Shown piece after piece: positions 5,484 through 8,999 of a stretch of DNA of 8,999 bases. The DNA lies in NCBI GenBank assembly GCA_007125275.1, contig SLDN01000105.1, positions 1 to 8,999 on the forward strand, read 5' to 3'. Below the pieces are notes generated by a model. The model ran no database searches. It had not been told where the DNA came from and worked only from the letters and a program-made list of their open reading frames with translations. The DNA comes from Bacteroidales bacterium (GTDB lineage Bacteria > Bacteroidota > Bacteroidia > Bacteroidales > UBA7960). Position numbers and translations under genes: made by a program. Numbering within the stretch: position 1 is the first letter of the stretch; every line of letters starts with the position of its first letter.

Positions 5484-6908
5484 ATGAAACATTTCCCAAA
5501 GCTTATTGTCATCAGTTGTTTGCTTTTGTCTTCTGTGATTTCTTCTGCCCAGCATTTATGGAGTCTTGAGCGTTGCATCAATTACGCCCTTGAGAACAAC
5601 CTGGATGTCCGCAGACAACGTTTGCAGGAGGATCGTGCCCGGCACGACGTCACGCAAAGCTATGCCTACCTGGCGCCGACAATTGATGCAAACAGCCGGT
5701 TGGGCTTTAATTTCGGCCGGAGCATAGACGTGGTAACCAACGAGTTCTTCACTGAACGCATCGCATCGCAAGTCCTCTCAGCAAACGGGAACCTGCGGCT
5801 CTTTGCCGGCTTTCGTACGATCAACAATATAAGGTACAACCTGGCGCGACAAACGGCTTTTAAATATGACACCGAAAAGCTTGAAAACGACCTTATCCTC
5901 ACCATTGCCAATGCCTATTTACAGATCCTGTATTTTGAGGATATGCTTGACGTGGCTTCTCAGCAGCTGGAGATCAGTCGTCAGCAGGTCAACCGCACAC
6001 GCATTTTGCTGGAAGGAGGCACGGTGTCACGGCGCGACCTTCTGGAGATGGAAGCCGTAGCTGCCGAGCAGGAAGCAATTTTTACAAACATCCAAAACAA
6101 CCTGAACCTCTCTTATCTCGAACTCATCCATCTTTTAGAGCTGGATCCGAAAATGGATTTTGCAGTCGAACGTCCATCCATGGAAGTAGCAGAAATACAA
6201 GTTATAGTAGACCCTGCCAACGTTCTTGAGAAAGCCGGCAATGCGGAACCATCACTCACGGCGGCGCGGCAAAGGATCACGATGGCTGAAAGAAACCTGT
6301 CCATCATAAACGGCGAAAGAATTCCCACGCTGAGCCTGAACACCAGCATCGGCTCCAGATACTCTGAAGCCTTTACAAGAGTGGTAAATGACAACCGGCA
6401 AAGCACATCCACGGCATTGCATCACCAGGGTCATAAACCGGCAACCCCTGTTAAAACCGACGAAGAGCCCATGGTTGAGACCATCCCCTACCGTGAGCAG
6501 ATCACTGACAACTATGCCAGGTCAGCCTTTCTTACAATAAACATCCCGATTTTCAACAGTTTCCAAACGCGCACCAGGATACAACACGCACGCATTGACC
6601 TCGACCAGGCCCGCATCAATTACGAACAAACGAGAAACAACCTCAGCCGCATCATCCACCAGGCTCACGCTGACGCACTGGCTGCCTACCAGGACCATAA
6701 CAGCAACAGCAAGGCACTGGAGGCCAGCAGGGAATCCTTCGCTTATGCAGAAGAAGGCTTTACACTGGGCAGGGTCAGCACCCTCGAATACAATGAAGCC
6801 AAGGCACGCCTCCACCGTGCCGAGGTGAATGTGCTTCAATCAATGTATGAGTTTGTTTTCAAGGTGAAAATCCTGGAATTCTACCAGGGAGACGGCTTCC
6901 GGTTGTAA
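5484..6908 (+). CDS. TolC-family outer membrane efflux protein
   Basis: This 474-residue protein would form the trimeric outer membrane channel and periplasmic tunnel of a tripartite exporter or type I secretion system. A signal peptide spans residues 1-22 (MKHFPKLIVISCLLLSSVISSA, then Q). The mature part shows the duplicated family pattern: the first repeat begins WSLERCINYALENNLDVRRQRL, has a beta segment at NSRLGFNFGRSID (70-82) and ends in long helices with LLEGGTVSRRDLLEMEA (175-191). The second repeat has PTLSLNTSIGSRYS (281-294), AFLTINIPIFNSFQTRTRI (348-366) and the matching EEGFTLGRVSTLEYNEAKARL (423-443). The length is normal for the family. An unusually polar stretch between the second-repeat beta strands (about 297-345) contains HHQGH (313-317). 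Upstream lies a sigma54 promoter next to an NtrC-type two-component system. No adaptor or inner-membrane pump gene follows; the next gene converges after 5 bp. The substrate cannot be told from sequence. Confidence 0.93.
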   Translation: MKHFPKLIVISCLLLSSVISSAQHLWSLERCINYALENNLDVRRQRLQEDRARHDVTQSYAYLAPTIDANSRLGFNFGRSIDVVTNEFFTERIASQVLSANGNLRLFAGFRTINNIRYNLARQTAFKYDTEKLENDLILTIANAYLQILYFEDMLDVASQQLEISRQQVNRTRILLEGGTVSRRDLLEMEAVAAEQEAIFTNIQNNLNLSYLELIHLLELDPKMDFAVERPSMEVAEIQVIVDPANVLEKAGNAEPSLTAARQRITMAERNLSIINGERIPTLSLNTSIGSRYSEAFTRVVNDNRQSTSTALHHQGHKPATPVKTDEEPMVETIPYREQITDNYARSAFLTINIPIFNSFQTRTRIQHARIDLDQARINYEQTRNNLSRIIHQAHADALAAYQDHNSNSKALEASRESFAYAEEGFTLGRVSTLEYNEAKARLHRAEVNVLQSMYEFVFKVKILEFYQGDGFRL

Positions 6909-6913
6909 AGGGT

Positions 6914-7693
6914 TTATTCAGTGAGGAAAAACAAGGCCTCCTTCACAAAGGCATCCGGTTTTTCGGCGTGCAGCCAATGGCTCGCCCCCTCAATGGTTCT
7001 TAAGGTCGCCTGCGGAAACAATTCTCGTATGGCCGGAAAATGTTCATCCTTCACATAGTCAGACGCACCGCCACGCAAAAACAATACGGGCTTATCGTAA
7101 GGCTGTATTGACTCAATGCCCCGGAAAACCTCCGGCATATTGTCCCTGATCGCTTCCAGGTTCATCCGCCATCCCAGGTTGGCACGGTCTTTCCAATAAA
7201 GATTTTTTTGGAGAAACATACGCAGTCGATCGTTGGAAATGATAGACCCCATCGCTTCGAGGGCGTCCTGCCTGCTGTCGAACTGCTTCAGGTCCAGCCT
7301 GAGCAAGCTGCCGATAATTGTTTTGTGCATCTCCCCATGACTGCTCGGCAGCGGGCCGATGTCGGCCACCAGCAGCTTGTTGACCCTTTCGGGATAGTCA
7401 AAGGCAAACTGCATCACCGTCTTACCTCCCATCGAATGCCCCACAAGGGACGTCTTTTCAAAACCCCTTTCGTCCAGAAACTCCAGCAGGTCATCCACCA
7501 TGGCTTCATAATTATGGATGGCGCTGTGTCCTGAGCGGCCGTGGTTGCGCTGATCCGGCACAAACACGTGGAAGTCCTCTTCCGCAATGCGCCGCGCAAT
7601 CGACACCCAGTTGTCAGACATTCCAAACAGCCCATGCAGGATCAACAGTGGTTGATGACCTTCTTGTCCGTATTCCCGATAAAAAAGATTCAT
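6914..7693 (-). CDS. Alpha/beta hydrolase, YbfF-like esterase
   Basis: The 259-residue protein is a compact single-domain alpha/beta hydrolase with no signal peptide, so it is probably cytoplasmic. The oxyanion-region motif HGLFGMSDNW (20-29) is typical of the YbfF-like esterase group. VPDQRNHGRSGHS (45-57) follows. The nucleophile elbow GHSMGG places Ser87 as the catalytic residue. VADIGPLPSSHG (109-120) corresponds to the conserved DIxP segment of this group, and GASHWLHAEKPDAF (236-249) supplies His239. The acidic triad member could be D111 or D212; I cannot decide between them. The length is normal. Members hydrolyse short acyl esters in vitro; the natural substrate here is unknown. It is convergent with the TolC-family gene (5 bp between stop codons) and lies 70 bp downstream of malQ on the same strand, so cotranscription with malQ is possible. 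I saw no good Bacteroidota-type promoter in that gap. Confidence 0.9.
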   Translation of the reverse strand: MNLFYREYGQEGHQPLLILHGLFGMSDNWVSIARRIAEEDFHVFVPDQRNHGRSGHSAIHNYEAMVDDLLEFLDERGFEKTSLVGHSMGGKTVMQFAFDYPERVNKLLVADIGPLPSSHGEMHKTIIGSLLRLDLKQFDSRQDALEAMGSIISNDRLRMFLQKNLYWKDRANLGWRMNLEAIRDNMPEVFRGIESIQPYDKPVLFLRGGASDYVKDEHFPAIRELFPQATLRTIEGASHWLHAEKPDAFVKEALFFLTE

Positions 7694-7763
7694 ACGCTAT
7701 TATAAACTTGGCTGTTGCATTTTAACAATGGCTTTGCAAAACATTGCGCACCTGCAAATGCGA

Positions 7764-8999
7764 TTAGCGACCATAGGTTTGGGTGATCTTCAGCAGGTCT
7801 TTTGAATGCACTTCGGTGAGCTGGTCCTTTTTGTAGCGCCACTTCCAGTATCCGGGCGACTTTCCGGGGAAGTTCATCCGGGCTTCAGAGCCAAGGCGGA
7901 GGATGTCCTGCATAGGGGCTATGGCAATATTCGATACCGTTGACCAGGCCAGGCGGATGAACGACCAGGCAGGGTCATTGTCGTCAAAGCAGAAATAGTT
8001 GCGCACGTTTTGCTTGTCCTGCTCAGAACTGTCGACATACCAGCCCAGCGTGGTGTTGTTGTCGTGCGTTCCGGTATACACCACACTGTTCTTATTGTAA
8101 GTATGTGGGATAAACTCGTTCTCTTCACCGGAGTCGAAGGCAAACTGCAGTATCTTCATCCCGGGCATTCCAAATGCTTCGCGCATCTCCTCCACATCGG
8201 GTGTGATGACACCAAGGTTTTCAGCGATGATGGGCTTTTCTCCCAGTGCGCCATACACTGCTTTGAGCATCGCCGTGCCCGGGGCATCGACCCACTCACC
8301 TTTGATGGCCGTTGTTTCGCTGTAGGGCACCGACCAGTAGGCTGCCAGGCCGCGGAAATGGTCGATCCGCAATATGTCATATAGCAGGAAGTTGGCCCTG
8401 ATGCGATCGATCCACCAACGGAATCCGTGCTCTTGAAGATAATTCCAGTCATAGATCGGATTGCCCCACAGCTGGCCGGTCTCACTGAAGTAATCAGGCG
8501 GCACACCGGCCACCGTCCGCGGCGTCATGGACTCGTCGAAGTCGAAAATCTCAGGATTGGCCCAGGCATCGGCACTGTCAAACGCCACATACAATGGCAG
8601 GTCACCAATGATCTTGATGTTATGTGCATTGGCATAAGCTTTAAGCTCCAGCCATTGATGGTAGAAGATAAATTGCAGGAAGCGGTAATAGTCTATCTCC
8701 TTGGCCAGGTACTCGCTATAACGTTTCATGGCATCCGGCTCACGCATCTTGATCTGCTCGCTCCACTCCTGCCAGGGCCTGCCCTGGTGGTGATCTTTCA
8801 AGGCCATAAAGATGGCGTAGTCTTCGAGCCATAAGCTGTTGGCCGTGCAAAAGGTTTCAAACGGTTGCTTTAGCTCTTTGTCATTGCTTTTCCGGAAGCG
8901 GTCAAAAGCCTTTCCAAGCAGCTTGTATTTGTAGTGAAAAACCTTGCCGTAATCCACGTTATCGTCCGGGAAGTGTTCGTCTTCAGGCAATTCCTCTTC
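7764..8999 (-). CDS. malQ: 4-alpha-glucanotransferase (amylomaltase, GH77), 5' end outside window
   Basis: The frame is open to the window edge; the first visible codons read EEELPEDEHFPDD, so the true start lies beyond base 8999. The TTG at 8990 is an internal codon, not a start. The 411 visible residues cover most of a roughly 500-residue GH77 enzyme, with about 90 N-terminal residues missing. The enzyme transfers alpha-1,4-glucan segments between maltooligosaccharides and acts in glycogen or maltodextrin metabolism in the cytoplasm. All three catalytic residues are present: the nucleophile Asp in LRIDHFRG (codon 8363-8361), the acid/base Glu in IAENLG (8222-8220), and the third Asp in TGTHDNNT (8063-8061). 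Other family signatures are GDLPLYVAFDSADAW, PPDYFSETGQLWGNP and LGSEARMNFPG. It resembles the canonical bacterial amylomaltase, with no sign in the visible part of the large insertion found in DPE2-type enzymes. No link to its neighbours is apparent. Confidence 0.95.
   Translation of the reverse strand, partial: EEELPEDEHFPDDNVDYGKVFHYKYKLLGKAFDRFRKSNDKELKQPFETFCTANSLWLEDYAIFMALKDHHQGRPWQEWSEQIKMREPDAMKRYSEYLAKEIDYYRFLQFIFYHQWLELKAYANAHNIKIIGDLPLYVAFDSADAWANPEIFDFDESMTPRTVAGVPPDYFSETGQLWGNPIYDWNYLQEHGFRWWIDRIRANFLLYDILRIDHFRGLAAYWSVPYSETTAIKGEWVDAPGTAMLKAVYGALGEKPIIAENLGVITPDVEEMREAFGMPGMKILQFAFDSGEENEFIPHTYNKNSVVYTGTHDNNTTLGWYVDSSEQDKQNVRNYFCFDDNDPAWSFIRLAWSTVSNIAIAPMQDILRLGSEARMNFPGKSPGYWKWRYKKDQLTEVHSKDLLKITQTYGR

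Noticed and set aside
6936..6965. GCCT/AGGC hairpin followed by a short T-run as a terminator for the TolC-family gene
   Set aside because: The arms are only 4 bp, lie inside the hydrolase coding sequence, and are separated from the T-run by several bases.
7694..7763. Promoter or terminator in the malQ-hydrolase gap
   Set aside because: There is a TTTGCAAA palindrome and a TATAAT-like string near the ATG, but neither is placed or spaced like a Bacteroidota promoter, and no stem with a T-run is present.
8988..8990. TTG as a start codon for the 4-alpha-glucanotransferase
   Set aside because: The frame continues upstream to the window edge without a stop, and GH77 enzymes need about 90 more N-terminal residues, so the gene is cut by the window.

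Overview
The window looks like a chromosomal stretch from a Bacteroidota bacterium (phylum-level inference, no finer). Three things point there. First, the best upstream promoter has a -7 element that matches the Bacteroidota TAnnTTTG pattern. Second, translation starts are preceded by A/T-rich leaders and not by Shine-Dalgarno motifs, most strikingly the A-run before the TolC gene. Third, the gene types are typical of the phylum: a Tat-exported TldD, an NtrC-type regulator placed before its kinase, and a TolC-family protein ending its signal peptide in SSAQ. No transposase, phage, tRNA, rRNA or CRISPR element is visible.

Layout. On the minus strand, 1-2346 holds a TldD/TldE (PmbA) pair: the TldD-like subunit (811-2346) comes first and the TldE-like subunit (759 to the window edge, C-terminus missing) follows after 51 bp. 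TldD carries a twin-arginine signal peptide and an intact HEXXXH metal site; the partner has no signal of its own. A 188 bp divergent region (2347-2534) with back-to-back candidate promoters separates this pair from a plus-strand two-component system. The system comprises a sigma54-activating NtrC-family response regulator (2535-3914) and, overlapping it by 11 nt, a membrane histidine kinase (3904-5256).

A 227 bp gap (5257-5483) follows. It contains a well-matched -24/-12 sigma54 promoter (5340-5355), an imperfect 16 bp palindrome about 40 bp upstream that could be the activator site, and further dyad symmetry around the promoter. It leads into a TolC-family outer membrane efflux protein (5484-6908). 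Because the regulator keeps the GAFTDA sigma54-contact loop, the simplest reading is a self-contained regulatory unit: kinase phosphorylates regulator, regulator binds the palindrome, RpoN polymerase transcribes the export channel gene. No adaptor, ABC or RND pump gene lies beside the channel.

The last third is minus strand: an alpha/beta hydrolase of the YbfF-like esterase group (6914-7693), convergent with the TolC gene across only 5 bp, and a 4-alpha-glucanotransferase (malQ, GH77; 7764 to the window edge, N-terminus missing). These look like ordinary metabolic genes with no evident link to the rest.

The parts most worth a second look are the apparently exported TldD/E peptidase pair and the sigma54-controlled two-component/TolC unit. 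I do not see a clearly new defence or mobile system here.
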